41,854 nt of DNA, from NCBI GenBank assembly GCA_944388405.1, contig CALXIQ010000027.1, positions 1 to 41,854 of the forward strand. Reading direction: 5' to 3'. This DNA comes from an uncultured Ruminococcus sp. Lineage in GTDB: Bacteria; Bacillota; Clostridia; Oscillospirales; Ruminococcaceae. Shown piece after piece: positions 16,738-25,934 of this stretch (position 1 is its first letter; every line of letters starts with the position of its first letter). Position numbers and translations under genes: made by a program. The notes beneath the pieces are model-generated. The model did no database searches and was not told where the DNA came from. It was given only the letters and a program-made list of their open reading frames with translations.

Positions 16738-18057
16738 TCAAAGCTGATGAACCACAAAAATTTCATATATGCTCTTGACAGCGGCTTCAAAATCCTTTTC
16801 TTCAACTCCGATGATAATGTTAAGCTCGCTGGAGCCCTGGTCTATCATCTTAACGTTGACGTGAGCGTGAGCCAGCGCTGAGAAAATCCTGCCTGCGGTT
16901 CCTCTGTTGGACTTCATAGCTCTTCCCACAACGGCGATAAGCGCCAGGTCGGATTCAATCTCAATGGAATCCGGATGAACGTTTCTGTGGAGTCCGCTGA
17001 GAATTTCCTGCTCCTTGGGCTCAAATTCTGCCTGATGAACAATTACGCTCATGGTATCAATTCCCGAGGGCATATGCTCAAAGGAAATCCCGTTTTTCTC
17101 AAATACCTCAAGCACCTTTCTGCCAAAGCCCAGCTCGCTGTTCATCATATCCTTTTCGATATTGATAACTGTAAAGCCTTTCTTTCCCGCAATTCCCGTA
17201 ATAGTAAACGGCGGCTTCTGACAGGTGCTTTCAACTATCATCGTTCCCTGGTCAAGGGGAGCGTTGGTATTCTTGATATTGATGGGTATTCCCGCCTTGC
17301 GAACCGGGAAAATAGCGTCCTCATGAAGCACGGTAGCACCCATATAAGAAAGCTCTCTCAGTTCCTTGTAGGTTATCGTAGTAATCGGAAGCGGCTTATC
17401 GATGATTCTGGGGTCGGCAATCAGGAAACCTGAAACGTCAGTCCAGTTTTCATAGATATCTGCGCCTACTGCTGCAGCAACTATAGAACCTGTGACGTCT
17501 GAACCGCCTCGTGAAAATGTCTTGATAGTATCATTGGGCATAGAACCGTAAAAGCCCGGTATTACCGCTCTTTCAATTCCCGCAAGTCTTTGTGATAACA
17601 CCTTGTTGGTGCGGTCGGAATCAAAAACTCCCGAATCGTTAAAGAAAATAACATCGGCGGCGTCAACAAACTCATATCCCAGATACTTCGCCAGAATTAT
17701 ACCGTTAAGATACTCACCTCTTGAAGCGGCGTAATCTCTTCCCGCTTTTCCGATAAAGCAAGCTTTTATTGTGGTAAATTCATCGTCCAAAGAAAGCTCA
17801 AGACCAAGGTCGTTGATAATGCCGTAATATCTTTCCTTAATAAGGTCAAATTCCTCATCAAAGTTTTTGCCCTTAGCCGCCAGGTCATAGCAGCCGTACA
17901 GCATATCAGTAACCTTTGTGTCTGCGGAATATCTTTTTCCCGGAGCGGACGGAACCACATAACGGCGTGAATCCTCAGCCCTGATAATATCTCCTACCTT
18001 TTTGAACTGCTCGGCGCTTGCAAGCGAGCTGCCACCGAATTTAACAACTTTTGTCAA
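16738..18057 (-). CDS. lysC: Aspartate kinase
   Basis: A 439-residue monofunctional aspartokinase catalysing the first step of the lysine/threonine/methionine pathway. The kinase domain opens with VVKFGGSSLAS and has the GRGGSDVTG-like segment SRGGSDVTGS. Two C-terminal ACT domains (about 305-370 and 375-439) are likely sites of end-product feedback. I place the start at TTG 18057, 9 bases after AGGGGA; a TTG 9 bases further upstream abuts the ribosome site. Its own promoter and terminator make it a separate unit, next to dapL and the dapF fusion. Confidence 0.95.
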   Translation of the reverse strand: MTKVVKFGGSSLASAEQFKKVGDIIRAEDSRRYVVPSAPGKRYSADTKVTDMLYGCYDLAAKGKNFDEEFDLIKERYYGIINDLGLELSLDDEFTTIKACFIGKAGRDYAASRGEYLNGIILAKYLGYEFVDAADVIFFNDSGVFDSDRTNKVLSQRLAGIERAVIPGFYGSMPNDTIKTFSRGGSDVTGSIVAAAVGADIYENWTDVSGFLIADPRIIDKPLPITTITYKELRELSYMGATVLHEDAIFPVRKAGIPINIKNTNAPLDQGTMIVESTCQKPPFTITGIAGKKGFTVINIEKDMMNSELGFGRKVLEVFEKNGISFEHMPSGIDTMSVIVHQAEFEPKEQEILSGLHRNVHPDSIEIESDLALIAVVGRAMKSNRGTAGRIFSALAHAHVNVKMIDQGSSELNIIIGVEEKDFEAAVKSIYEIFVVHQL

Positions 18058-18113
18058 AGCACTCAATCCCCTTACTCACACATAAATTATTCCCTATAAA
18101 CAAGTACCTATTT

Positions 18114-18142
18114 ATTATATATATTTTTTGTATTCAAGTCAA
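18114..18142 (-). promoter_or_regulatory. Promoter of lysC
   Basis: Minus-strand TTGACT (18137-18142), 17 bases, TATAAT (18114-18119), in an AT-rich setting directly before lysC. Confidence 0.75.
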
Positions 18143-18289
18143 TGTGCAATTCAGATAAATTTGTGTTAATTTTCTGTGTACGTTTGTGAGATACGCTTGT
18201 GTTTGTCAGGCGTACATTTACAGCAAGAACGTCTCTATGCAAACTTCACTTTCCTTTCAGCTTACATGACAGCTTTTAAGAACAAATAT

Positions 18290-18325
18290 GCAAAACAAAA
18301 ACGGCATAGTCATTACTACACCGTT
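18290..18325 (-). terminator. Rho-independent terminator after dapL
   Basis: On the minus strand AACGGTGTAGT pairs (with two G-U pairs) with ACTATGCCGTT around AATG, followed by TTTGTTTTG. It closes the carA-carB/dapF-dapL unit. Confidence 0.8.
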
Positions 18326-18404
18326 TAAGTCATCAAATATTCGATTCGGATACGAGCACTTCAAACTGCCTTTTTATACCTGTGGTTTTTGCAAATAGGA
18401 TAAA

Positions 18405-19607
18405 TCAGAATTTCAAAGCCTTGATTCTTTCCATAGCTTCTTTGGTTCTTTCCCTGTCTCCGAATGCGGTAAGTCTGAACCAGCCCTCGCCGTTCTTTCC
18501 GAAGCCTGCTCCGGGAGTTCCCACAACGTTTGCCTTTTCAAGCAAAAAGTCAAAAAATTCCCATGAGCCCATATTTCCAGGGCACTTCAGCCAGATATAA
18601 GGGGAATTCTTTCCTCCCGTATACTTGATTCCAAGCTCGTCGAGAGCGGATGCAATTATCTTTGCGTTTTCCTGATAGTACTTAATGTTTTCCTTTGTCT
18701 GCTTCTGACCCTCTTCTGTGAAAACAGCAGCAGCAGCGCACTGTACTGGGTAGGACACTCCGTTGAACTTTGAGCCCTCTCTTCTTCCCCAGAGCTGAGA
18801 AATGGAAACCTCCGTGCCATCGCTGGCGGTAACCTTAAGCTCGTTGGGAATTACCGTATAGCCACATCTCATTCCTGTAAAACCTGCCGTTTTGGAAAGG
18901 GAGCACATTTCAATTGCGCACTGTCTTGAGCCTTCTACCGCAAAAATGCTTCTTGGTACGGCTTCATCGGTGATGAATGCTTCGTAAGCTGCGTCATAAA
19001 TGATTATTGCATTGTTTTTTATAGCATAATCTATCCAAGCCTTAAGCTGCTCTTTAGTGTAAGCGGATCCGGTAGGGTTGTTTGGCGAGCAGAGATAGAT
19101 AAGGTCGGCGTGAACGCTGTCGTCAGGCATTGCCGCAAAGCCGTTTTCCTCAGTGGAATCGGCATATATAACCTTTCTTCCGCTCATCAGGTTTGTATCA
19201 ACATAAACAGGATACGCCGGGTCTGTAATAAGCACCACATTGTCGTTGCCAAAAATATCAACAATATTTCCGCAGTCGGACTTTGCGCCGTCGTTTATTC
19301 TTATCTCGTCTACTGCAACGTCAACGCCGAAGCTTTTATAATAACCTGAAACTGCTTCTTTAAGAAAATCGTAGCCTGTGCCGCTGTCCTCATAGCCCCT
19401 GAAGGTTTCCTTAACGCCCATTTCGTCTGCGCCCTTTTTCATTGCGTCTACAACACATTTTGCAATAGGAAGGGTTACATCGCCTATTCCCATTCTGATA
19501 ATATCTGCATCGGGATGCGCTTCTTTATATGCATTTACTTTTTTTGCAATGTTTATAAACAGATAGTTCTTCTCAAGCTTCAGAAAGTTTTCGTTAATTG
19601 ATGGCAT
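18405..19607 (-). CDS. dapL: LL-diaminopimelate aminotransferase
   Basis: A 400-residue class I/II PLP aminotransferase that converts tetrahydrodipicolinate directly to LL-diaminopimelate, bypassing the acylated intermediates. Visible motifs are the PLP-lysine segment SLSKTAGFTGMRCGYT, YLCSPNNPTGSA and IIIYDAAYEAF. The N-terminus (NENFLKLEKNYLF) matches DapL rather than generic aspartate aminotransferases. The ATG has AGGAG upstream. It lies 81 bases behind the CarB-DapF fusion; DapF uses its product, so these two steps are adjacent in pathway and on the chromosome. A weak hairpin (CGGGAA/TTCCCG) lies in the gap. Confidence 0.94.
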   Translation of the reverse strand: MPSINENFLKLEKNYLFINIAKKVNAYKEAHPDADIIRMGIGDVTLPIAKCVVDAMKKGADEMGVKETFRGYEDSGTGYDFLKEAVSGYYKSFGVDVAVDEIRINDGAKSDCGNIVDIFGNDNVVLITDPAYPVYVDTNLMSGRKVIYADSTEENGFAAMPDDSVHADLIYLCSPNNPTGSAYTKEQLKAWIDYAIKNNAIIIYDAAYEAFITDEAVPRSIFAVEGSRQCAIEMCSLSKTAGFTGMRCGYTVIPNELKVTASDGTEVSISQLWGRREGSKFNGVSYPVQCAAAAVFTEEGQKQTKENIKYYQENAKIIASALDELGIKYTGGKNSPYIWLKCPGNMGSWEFFDFLLEKANVVGTPGAGFGKNGEGWFRLTAFGDRERTKEAMERIKALKF

Positions 19608-19688
19608 TTGTCAAACTCCTTTTCTAAAAAATTCGGGAACGCTCCGCCGCAGCTAAAATCCGCCGGGAACATTCCCGTTTAATTTTTA

Positions 19689-22600
19689 CTAAATAATAAT
19701 GCTTCCCGAGAATACCGTTACCGCGTCTCCGGTAAGATAAACCGCTTCGTCGGTATAGCGTATTTTTAAATCTCCGCCCTTAAGCTTAACGGTAATATCG
19801 GTATCCTTCTTGCAATATCCGTTAAGCACGGCTGCAACCGCAGCAGCGCAGGCGCCTGTTCCGCAAGCCCAAGTTTCGCCAGAGCCTCTCTCCCATACTC
19901 TCATCTTCAAGGTATGGTCATCAAGCACCTTGATAAACTCGGCGTTTACTCTTTCCGGGAAGATCTCGTTGTGCTCGAAAGCATAGCCTACTTTATCAAT
20001 GTCCAGACCGTCAACATTATCCATAAACACTACCGCATGAGGATTACCCATTGAAACGCAGGTTATATTGTAACTTTCACCGTCGATTTCAACCTTTCTA
20101 TCTACAACTCTTCCGTTTTCATCAGGTTCAAGGGTTGTAGGTATAAGATTCGGATCAAGAATTGCCTTGCCCATATTTACAGTAGCACCATTGACCTCGC
20201 CGTAATGACGTGTAAGGGAAACTTTCATTATTCCGCTGAGGGTTTCAATTGAAATCTCATCGCTGTCTACAAGGCCGTTATCTCTCATAAACTTGGCTAC
20301 GCAGCGTATTCCGTTGCCGCACATTTTGCCCTCGGAGCCGTCAAGGTTAAACATTCTCATCTTTCCGTCCGCAACCTTTGAGCGGCATATGAGAATAACT
20401 CCGTCGCCGCCGATTCCGAAATGTCTGTCGGAAAGCTTAAGCGCAAGTCCCTCGGGGTTATCTATCTTCTGCTTAAAGCAGTTGAAATAGATATAGTCGT
20501 TGCCGCAGCCCTGCATTTTTGTAAATTCCAGCTTCTGTTTTTCAGTTCTCATATTGTTAATATCCACAATCTCGGTGTTATGCTCGGTAAACTTGCTTCT
20601 TATCGAAGCGGCTATTGCGTTGGCAGTATCAATTGAGGTAAGACAAGGAATATTTCTCTCTACAGTTTTTCTTCTAATTTTAACCGAATCCCTTGTAGGT
20701 ATTCTGCCCTTGGAGGATGTGGAGATCACATAAGCCACCTTTCCGCTTTCGATAAGGGTCAGGGTGTTTTCCTCAGACTCATGAATCTTTGCAACTTCCT
20801 CAACAGGTATGCCATGCTCTCTCAGCACTGCCGCCGTACCCTTTGTGGCGTAAATCTTGAAGCCAAGGTCGTAGAACATTTTAGCAGTCTGAGGAATTTC
20901 GCCCTTGTCGGAATTTCTCACGGTGATAAGAACTCCACCCTTCTTGCCAAGCTTATAGCCTGCCGCAGTAAGACCCTTATAAAGAGCTTCCTCAAGACTT
21001 GAAGCTACTGCAAGAACCTCGCCGGTAGACTTCATTTCAGGTCCCAAATGGTTATCAACGTCTATAAGCTTTTCAAAGGAGAACACCGGAACCTTTACCG
21101 CTACATACGGCGAGTTTGGATAAAGTCCTGTGCCGTAGCCCATATCAGCAAGCTTTTCACCAAGCATTGCTCTGGTGGCAAGATCCACCATAGGTACTCC
21201 AGTAACCTTTGAAATGTATGGGATGGTTCTTGAGGATCTGGGATTTACTTCGATAACATACAACTCGTCATGATAAATAAGATACTGAATGTTTACAAGG
21301 CCCTTGGTGTTAAGTGAAACCGCCAGACTCTTTGAGCAGTCGATAATTCTGTGGATAAGCTTGTCGGTAACGTTCCATGCAGGATAAACTGCAATCGAGT
21401 CTCCTGAGTGGATACCCGCTCTTTCGATATGCTCCATAATTCCGGGGATAAGAATATCCTCGCCGTCGCAGATAGCGTCAACCTCGATTTCAGTACCCAT
21501 AAGATACTTATCTATAAGCACAGGGTTCTCGATGCCCTGGTCAAGGATTATCGCCATGTACTCCTTTATGTCGTCGTCGTTAAAGGCGATAATCATATTC
21601 TGTCCGCCCAGAACATAAGAAGGTCTCATAAGCACAGGATAATGAATCCTGTTGGCTATTTCCAGTGCTTCCTCGGTAGTCATTACTGTGAAGCCCTCAG
21701 GGCGCTTGATCTGAAGCTTCTCAAGCAGCTCGTCAAAACGCTCTCTGTCCTCCGCAGCATCTATAGAATCCGGCGGAGTGCCGAGGATATTAACGCCGTT
21801 TTCAGCCATATGCTTGGTAAGCTTGATAGCTGTCTGTCCGCCAAATGCTACAACAACTCCGTAAGGCTTTTCAACATTGATTATATTCATTACGTCCTCA
21901 TTTGTAAGAGGCTCAAAATAAAGTCTGTCGGCGGTATCAAAGTCTGTGGAAACAGTTTCGGGGTTGTTGTTTACAATTACAACGTCAAAGCCCTTTTCCT
22001 TCAGCGCCCACACGCAGTGAACCGAAGCGTAGTCAAACTCAATCCCCTGACCGATACGGATTGGTCCCGAACCGAATACAATAACCGTTTTATTTCCGGT
22101 ATGCTTTGACTTTATAAACTCCTCAGCCTCGTCCTCGTTGTCATATGTAGAGTAGAAGTAAGGGGTCATTGCAGAAAACTCTGCAGCACAGGTATCAACC
22201 ATTTTGTATACTGCGTTAAGGGGCTTTTCTATCTTTTCGCCGGAGATTCTCTCGATAACCTTATCGGGATAGCCCAGCTTCTTTGCGTCACGGTAAAGCT
22301 CAAAGGAAACGTTGCCCTTTGCAAGCTCTCTTTCAATATCTATCAGCTTACACAGCTTATACAAAAACCACTCGTCAATTTTAGTAATCTCATGAATTTC
22401 GTCAACGGTAACTCCCCGTCTGAGGGCTTCGTATACCACAAACAATCTTTCGTCATTGCAGTCGTGAAGCTTGGCTCTAATCTCCTCATCGGAGAAAGGC
22501 TTCATCTTGGGCGAAATAAGACAGTCGTGACCAATCTCTGCACCTCTTACAGCCTTCATTATAGCCTGCTCGAACGTAGTGCCGATAGCCATAACCTCTC

Positions 22601-23744
22601 CGGTAGCCTTCATCTGAGTGCCAAGCTCTCTCTTGGCGTATACAAACTTATCAAAGGGCCACTTGGGAAGCTTAACTACAACGTAGTCAAGGGCAGGCTC
22701 GAAGCAAGCGTAGGTCTTGCCTGTAACGGCGTTTTTAATCTCGTCAAGAGTATAGCCTATAGCTATCTTTGCCGCAACCTTGGCTATAGGATAGCCGGTA
22801 GCCTTTGAAGCCAGCGCTGAAGAACGGGAAACTCTGGGGTTAACCTCGATTACCGCATATTCAAAGCTTTCGGGATTCAAAGCAAACTGGCAGTTGCAGC
22901 CTCCCTCAACTTTAAGTGTGTCTATAATTTTAAGCGCCGCTGAACGCAGCATCTGATACTCTTTATCTGCAAGGGTTACGCAAGGTGCAATAACAATAGA
23001 ATCTCCGGTATGCACGCCAACCGGGTCGAAATTTTCCATAGAGCAAACGGTTATTACATTGCCCTTGGAGTCGCGCATTACCTCAAACTCGATCTCCTTC
23101 CAGCCTGCAATGCATTTCTCTACAAGCACCTGGGTGATAGGTGAAAGGTAAAGTCCGTTTCTGGTGATTTCCCTAAGCTCTTCTTCGTTATGTACTATAC
23201 CTCCGCCTGTTCCGCCAAGAGTAAATGCGGGACGGATAATAAGAGGATAACCTATGCCCTCCTGATTTGCAAAAGTCACTGCGTCCTCAACCGTATTTAC
23301 AACCAGCGAAGGAATACAAGGCTGACCGATTGACTCCATAGTGTCCTTGAACATCTGTCTGTCCTCGGCCTTGTCGATGGTTTCGGGATTTGCGCCCAGC
23401 AGTTTAACGTTATACTTATCCAGGAATCCCTCTTTGGCAAGCTGCATCGAAAGGGTAAGACCCGTCTGACCTCCAAGGGTGGAAAGCAGGCTGTCGGGAC
23501 GTTCTTTTTTAATAACCCTCTTGACTGTTTCAAGTGTAAGAGGTTCGATGTATATTTTATCCGCCATAGCCTTGTCGGTCATGATGGTAGCGGGATTTGA
23601 GTTTATAAGAATAACCTCAAGCCCTTCCTCCTTCAAAGCACGGCAAGCCTGGGTACCTGCATAGTCAAACTCAGCCGCCTGACCGATAACGATAGGTCCT
23701 GAGCCTATTACCAGCACTCGCTTTATATCTTTATTCAAAGGCAT
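19689..23744 (-). CDS. carB-dapF: CarB-DapF fusion: carbamoyl-phosphate synthase large subunit with diaminopimelate epimerase
   Basis: One uninterrupted frame of 1351 residues. Residues 1 to about 1060 are a full CarB, with two ATP-grasp halves (first starting VLVIGSGPIVIGQAAEFDYAG, second starting IVFGSGPIRIGQGIEFDYA) and the C-terminal allosteric MGS-like domain ending IAASIRSKF. Residues 1065-1351 are a complete DapF with both catalytic cysteines, in KMCGNGIRC (about 1142) and WACGTGACA (about 1294). The methionine at the junction (20552) has no recognisable ribosome site, so separate translation is not supported. CarB makes carbamoyl phosphate; DapF interconverts LL- and meso-diaminopimelate. 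The gene starts 13 bases after carA, and dapL follows. A natural fusion is the best reading; a sequencing error removing a stop is the alternative. Confidence 0.93.
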   Translation of the reverse strand: MPLNKDIKRVLVIGSGPIVIGQAAEFDYAGTQACRALKEEGLEVILINSNPATIMTDKAMADKIYIEPLTLETVKRVIKKERPDSLLSTLGGQTGLTLSMQLAKEGFLDKYNVKLLGANPETIDKAEDRQMFKDTMESIGQPCIPSLVVNTVEDAVTFANQEGIGYPLIIRPAFTLGGTGGGIVHNEEELREITRNGLYLSPITQVLVEKCIAGWKEIEFEVMRDSKGNVITVCSMENFDPVGVHTGDSIVIAPCVTLADKEYQMLRSAALKIIDTLKVEGGCNCQFALNPESFEYAVIEVNPRVSRSSALASKATGYPIAKVAAKIAIGYTLDEIKNAVTGKTYACFEPALDYVVVKLPKWPFDKFVYAKRELGTQMKATGEVMAIGTTFEQAIMKAVRGAEIGHDCLISPKMKPFSDEEIRAKLHDCNDERLFVVYEALRRGVTVDEIHEITKIDEWFLYKLCKLIDIERELAKGNVSFELYRDAKKLGYPDKVIERISGEKIEKPLNAVYKMVDTCAAEFSAMTPYFYSTYDNEDEAEEFIKSKHTGNKTVIVFGSGPIRIGQGIEFDYASVHCVWALKEKGFDVVIVNNNPETVSTDFDTADRLYFEPLTNEDVMNIINVEKPYGVVVAFGGQTAIKLTKHMAENGVNILGTPPDSIDAAEDRERFDELLEKLQIKRPEGFTVMTTEEALEIANRIHYPVLMRPSYVLGGQNMIIAFNDDDIKEYMAIILDQGIENPVLIDKYLMGTEIEVDAICDGEDILIPGIMEHIERAGIHSGDSIAVYPAWNVTDKLIHRIIDCSKSLAVSLNTKGLVNIQYLIYHDELYVIEVNPRSSRTIPYISKVTGVPMVDLATRAMLGEKLADMGYGTGLYPNSPYVAVKVPVFSFEKLIDVDNHLGPEMKSTGEVLAVASSLEEALYKGLTAAGYKLGKKGGVLITVRNSDKGEIPQTAKMFYDLGFKIYATKGTAAVLREHGIPVEEVAKIHESEENTLTLIESGKVAYVISTSSKGRIPTRDSVKIRRKTVERNIPCLTSIDTANAIAASIRSKFTEHNTEIVDINNMRTEKQKLEFTKMQGCGNDYIYFNCFKQKIDNPEGLALKLSDRHFGIGGDGVILICRSKVADGKMRMFNLDGSEGKMCGNGIRCVAKFMRDNGLVDSDEISIETLSGIMKVSLTRHYGEVNGATVNMGKAILDPNLIPTTLEPDENGRVVDRKVEIDGESYNITCVSMGNPHAVVFMDNVDGLDIDKVGYAFEHNEIFPERVNAEFIKVLDDHTLKMRVWERGSGETWACGTGACAAAVAAVLNGYCKKDTDITVKLKGGDLKIRYTDEAVYLTGDAVTVFSGSIII

Positions 23745-23757
23745 GAAACTTCACTCC

Positions 23758-24831
23758 TCACTTATTTTCATCAATCAACGCCATAAACTTATCAAACAGG
23801 AATCCGGTATCCAACGGACCTCCGCATGCCTCCGGGTGGAACTGAACGGAGAACGCGGGCATATTGAGATATGTAATTCCCTCGCAGGTTCCGTCGTTTG
23901 CATTTACAAAGGAAACCTTGGCGTTATCCCCCAGCGAATCATTGATAACCGCATAGCCGTGGTTCTGGCTGGTTATGTAAACCCGACCTGTTTCAAGCTC
24001 GGCAGCAGGCTGATTTGCTCCTCTGTGGCCGTATTTAAGCTTTTCGGTTCTGCCGCCCTGTGACAGTGCCAGCAGCTGATGGCCGAGACAAATTCCAAAA
24101 GTAGGTATCTTCTTTTCAGCCAGCTTTTTAAGCTCATTGATTATCTCTACATTTTCAGCCGGGTCGCCGGGACCGTTTGAAAGCATTATGCCGTCGGGAT
24201 TAAGCTCCTCTACTCTTTCGCAGGTGGTATATGCAGGAACTACAGTGACCTCGCAGCCTCTCTTAACAAGCTCACGTCTTATATTGTCCTTAGCACCGAA
24301 ATCGAAAAGGCAAACTCTTCTCTTGATTTCACCCTCGGGGGTAAACACCTTTTCCTCGCTGCAGGTGGTGTTCTTTACGGCGTCGATAATCTTATAGCTT
24401 TTAAGATCGTCAAAGCTGAAGCCTGAGCCTTCGGTTACGATTTTACCGTTCATAACACCCGACTCTCTTACAATTTTTGTGAGCTGTCTTGTGTCAATTC
24501 CGTAAAGACCAACAATATTATTCTGCTTTAAAAAAGTGTCAAGATCACCCTCACAACGGAAGTTGCTAGGCTCTTGACACCAGTCTCTAACAATATAAGC
24601 TTTAACGTGCGGACGGTCGCTTTCAAAATCAGCGGGAATAACTCCATAATTACCGATAAGGGGAAAAGTTTGAACAACAATCTGACCGTAATAGCTGGGG
24701 TCTGTAAGAGTTTCCAGATAACCGGTCATTGCGGTAGTAAAAACAATTTCACCGACAGCTTCTCCGGCAGCTCCGAAGCTTTTACCCTCAAATATCGTGC
24801 CGTTTTCCAATATAAGATATGCTTTCTGCAC
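23758..24831 (-). CDS. carA: Carbamoyl-phosphate synthase small (glutaminase) subunit
   Basis: A 357-residue class I glutamine amidotransferase that feeds ammonia to CarB. The N-terminal CPSase domain has TAMTGYLETLTDPSY. The glutaminase domain has SNGPGDP, the nucleophile Cys in GICLGHQ, and the His/Glu pair in QFHPEACGGP. The start is a GTG at 24831 just after GGAGG; the longer in-frame extension overlaps the promoter and is not coding. Only about 30 bases separate the predicted transcription start from the GTG, so no PyrR-type attenuator is present. Confidence 0.97.
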   Translation of the reverse strand: MQKAYLILENGTIFEGKSFGAAGEAVGEIVFTTAMTGYLETLTDPSYYGQIVVQTFPLIGNYGVIPADFESDRPHVKAYIVRDWCQEPSNFRCEGDLDTFLKQNNIVGLYGIDTRQLTKIVRESGVMNGKIVTEGSGFSFDDLKSYKIIDAVKNTTCSEEKVFTPEGEIKRRVCLFDFGAKDNIRRELVKRGCEVTVVPAYTTCERVEELNPDGIMLSNGPGDPAENVEIINELKKLAEKKIPTFGICLGHQLLALSQGGRTEKLKYGHRGANQPAAELETGRVYITSQNHGYAVINDSLGDNAKVSFVNANDGTCEGITYLNMPAFSVQFHPEACGGPLDTGFLFDKFMALIDENK

Positions 24832-24868
24832 TATAGCTCCTCCTTTTACGCAAATTTTTACGCTTACA

Positions 24869-24897
24869 ATTATATCACATAAAACTCGGTTTGTAAA
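24869..24897 (-). promoter_or_regulatory. Promoter of carA-carB/dapF-dapL
   Basis: Minus-strand TTTACA (24892-24897), 17 bases, TATAAT (24869-24874). It lies directly ahead of carA and behind the DUF1284 gene. Confidence 0.75.
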
Positions 24898-24955
24898 GTG
24901 CTTTTTTAATATTATTTTACTTTCCGTTATAACGCACAAATAAATTCAATATACT

Positions 24956-25348
24956 TTATTCTTTTTGCATATAAGCTTTTGATTTTTCCAGACAGATTTC
25001 CCGCCAGGAACAGTCGCCGCATACATCACGCAATCTGCCTGAAGCAATTACCCTTTCCATAGTCGTTGAGAAAAATTCATCTGCCGTAAGTGTAAGCCCA
25101 TTTTCAAAGCCGCAAAGCTGTGCGGTTTTGCTGTCGTACCTATCTGTCTTTTCATGGCAGCAACATTCTCCCTTCGAAAGATTGGGACATTTTTCACAAA
25201 GCACATCGCAGCCGAAGGTTATTTCTATATGTGGATTGCTTTTCAAGCGGTCGATTACTCGGTAAGTATTTTCAGTAAATCCCTCACTGTAACCTTTGCC
25301 CTCAAAAAAACAAAGACACAGGGCATGGTGCGGTCTAAGCTTTAACAC
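24956..25348 (-). CDS. DUF1284-family cysteine-rich protein
   Basis: A 130-residue protein opening LKLRPHHALCLCFFEGKGYS, the signature of DUF1284. Cysteines are grouped (CDVLCEKCP, CCCH, CGDCSWREIC), suggesting an iron-sulfur or zinc site. No function is established for the family. It starts with GTG and overlaps the end of bioY by 14 bases, so it is probably co-expressed with the biotin transporter, but nothing in its sequence ties it to biotin. Confidence 0.8.
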   Translation of the reverse strand: MLKLRPHHALCLCFFEGKGYSEGFTENTYRVIDRLKSNPHIEITFGCDVLCEKCPNLSKGECCCHEKTDRYDSKTAQLCGFENGLTLTADEFFSTTMERVIASGRLRDVCGDCSWREICLEKSKAYMQKE

Positions 25349-25880
25349 GGGAATATTTTTTCACCCTTTCCGTTATAATTGCGGCGCAGGCTATTTTGAC
25401 AACATCGGGAACAATAAAGGGTATAACGCACCAGCTAAGCACCGTTCCCAAGCCTACCGCTCCGGTATTGCTTGTATAGACAATCATATACCAAGCCGTG
25501 CCGAAAGCGTAGCAAACAACAAGTCCTGCTATCATTGAAACAATCAGCACCCAGAGCCTGCTTCCCAGCAGTCTCTCAAACAGCCACATAACCAGCGCAG
25601 CAAAAATAAAGCCCACAATATATCCGCCGGTTGCCCCCATTATTACTCCCATTCCTCCCGAAAAGCCCGAGAACACCGGTATTCCTATTGCTCCGAGAAT
25701 AACATACCCGATTACCGCTATCGTACCCAGCTTTCCGCCCAGGATTCCCACCACCACAAAGACTCCAAAGGTTTGAAGCGTAAACGGCACTGTGGTAGGA
25801 ATTGAAATCCAGGAACACACCGTAATAAGCGCTATAAATAGTCCGCAGTAGGTAATGCTTCTTATCTTATCTCTTGTCAA
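25335..25880 (-). CDS. bioY: Biotin ECF transporter S component BioY
   Basis: A 181-residue membrane protein with about six hydrophobic segments and the BioY hallmarks TVPFTLQTFGVFVVVGILGGKLG and GGTGGY-like ATGGYIVGF. It is the substrate-binding subunit of an energy-coupling-factor transporter and works with a shared EcfAA'T module encoded elsewhere. The start is a TTG at 25880; an out-of-frame ATG just upstream opens only a 5-codon ORF. A BirA-type operator overlaps its promoter, independently supporting biotin control. Confidence 0.94.
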   Translation of the reverse strand: MTRDKIRSITYCGLFIALITVCSWISIPTTVPFTLQTFGVFVVVGILGGKLGTIAVIGYVILGAIGIPVFSGFSGGMGVIMGATGGYIVGFIFAALVMWLFERLLGSRLWVLIVSMIAGLVVCYAFGTAWYMIVYTSNTGAVGLGTVLSWCVIPFIVPDVVKIACAAIITERVKKYSRVKA

Positions 25881-25905
25881 TCATAACACGTCCTTTCAGT
25901 TGACA

Positions 25906-25934
25906 AGTATATCACACATTGCAGTCGTTGTCAA
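25906..25934 (-). promoter_or_regulatory. Promoter of bioY
   Basis: Minus-strand TTGACA (25929-25934), 17 bases, TATACT (25906-25911). The -35 lies inside one arm of the BirA box, so repressor binding would block polymerase. Confidence 0.8.

Larger units (their letters stand above)
18058..18404 (-). other. dapL-lysC intergenic region
   Basis: This 347-base gap holds the dapL terminator (18290-18325) and the lysC promoter (18114-18142). Between them is a weak 6-bp inverted repeat (TGTACG/CGTACA, about 18177-18215). I looked for a lysine riboswitch and did not recognise its conserved core. The transcript leader after the promoter is only about 50 bases, too short for one. Confidence 0.5.

Noticed and set aside
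18058..18404. Lysine riboswitch ahead of lysC
   Set aside because: The promoter leaves only about 50 bases of leader, and no conserved L-box core was recognised.
21408..22109. A 233-codon plus-strand ORF
   Set aside because: It lies opposite the second ATP-grasp half of carB and has no domain or ribosome site; a coding shadow.
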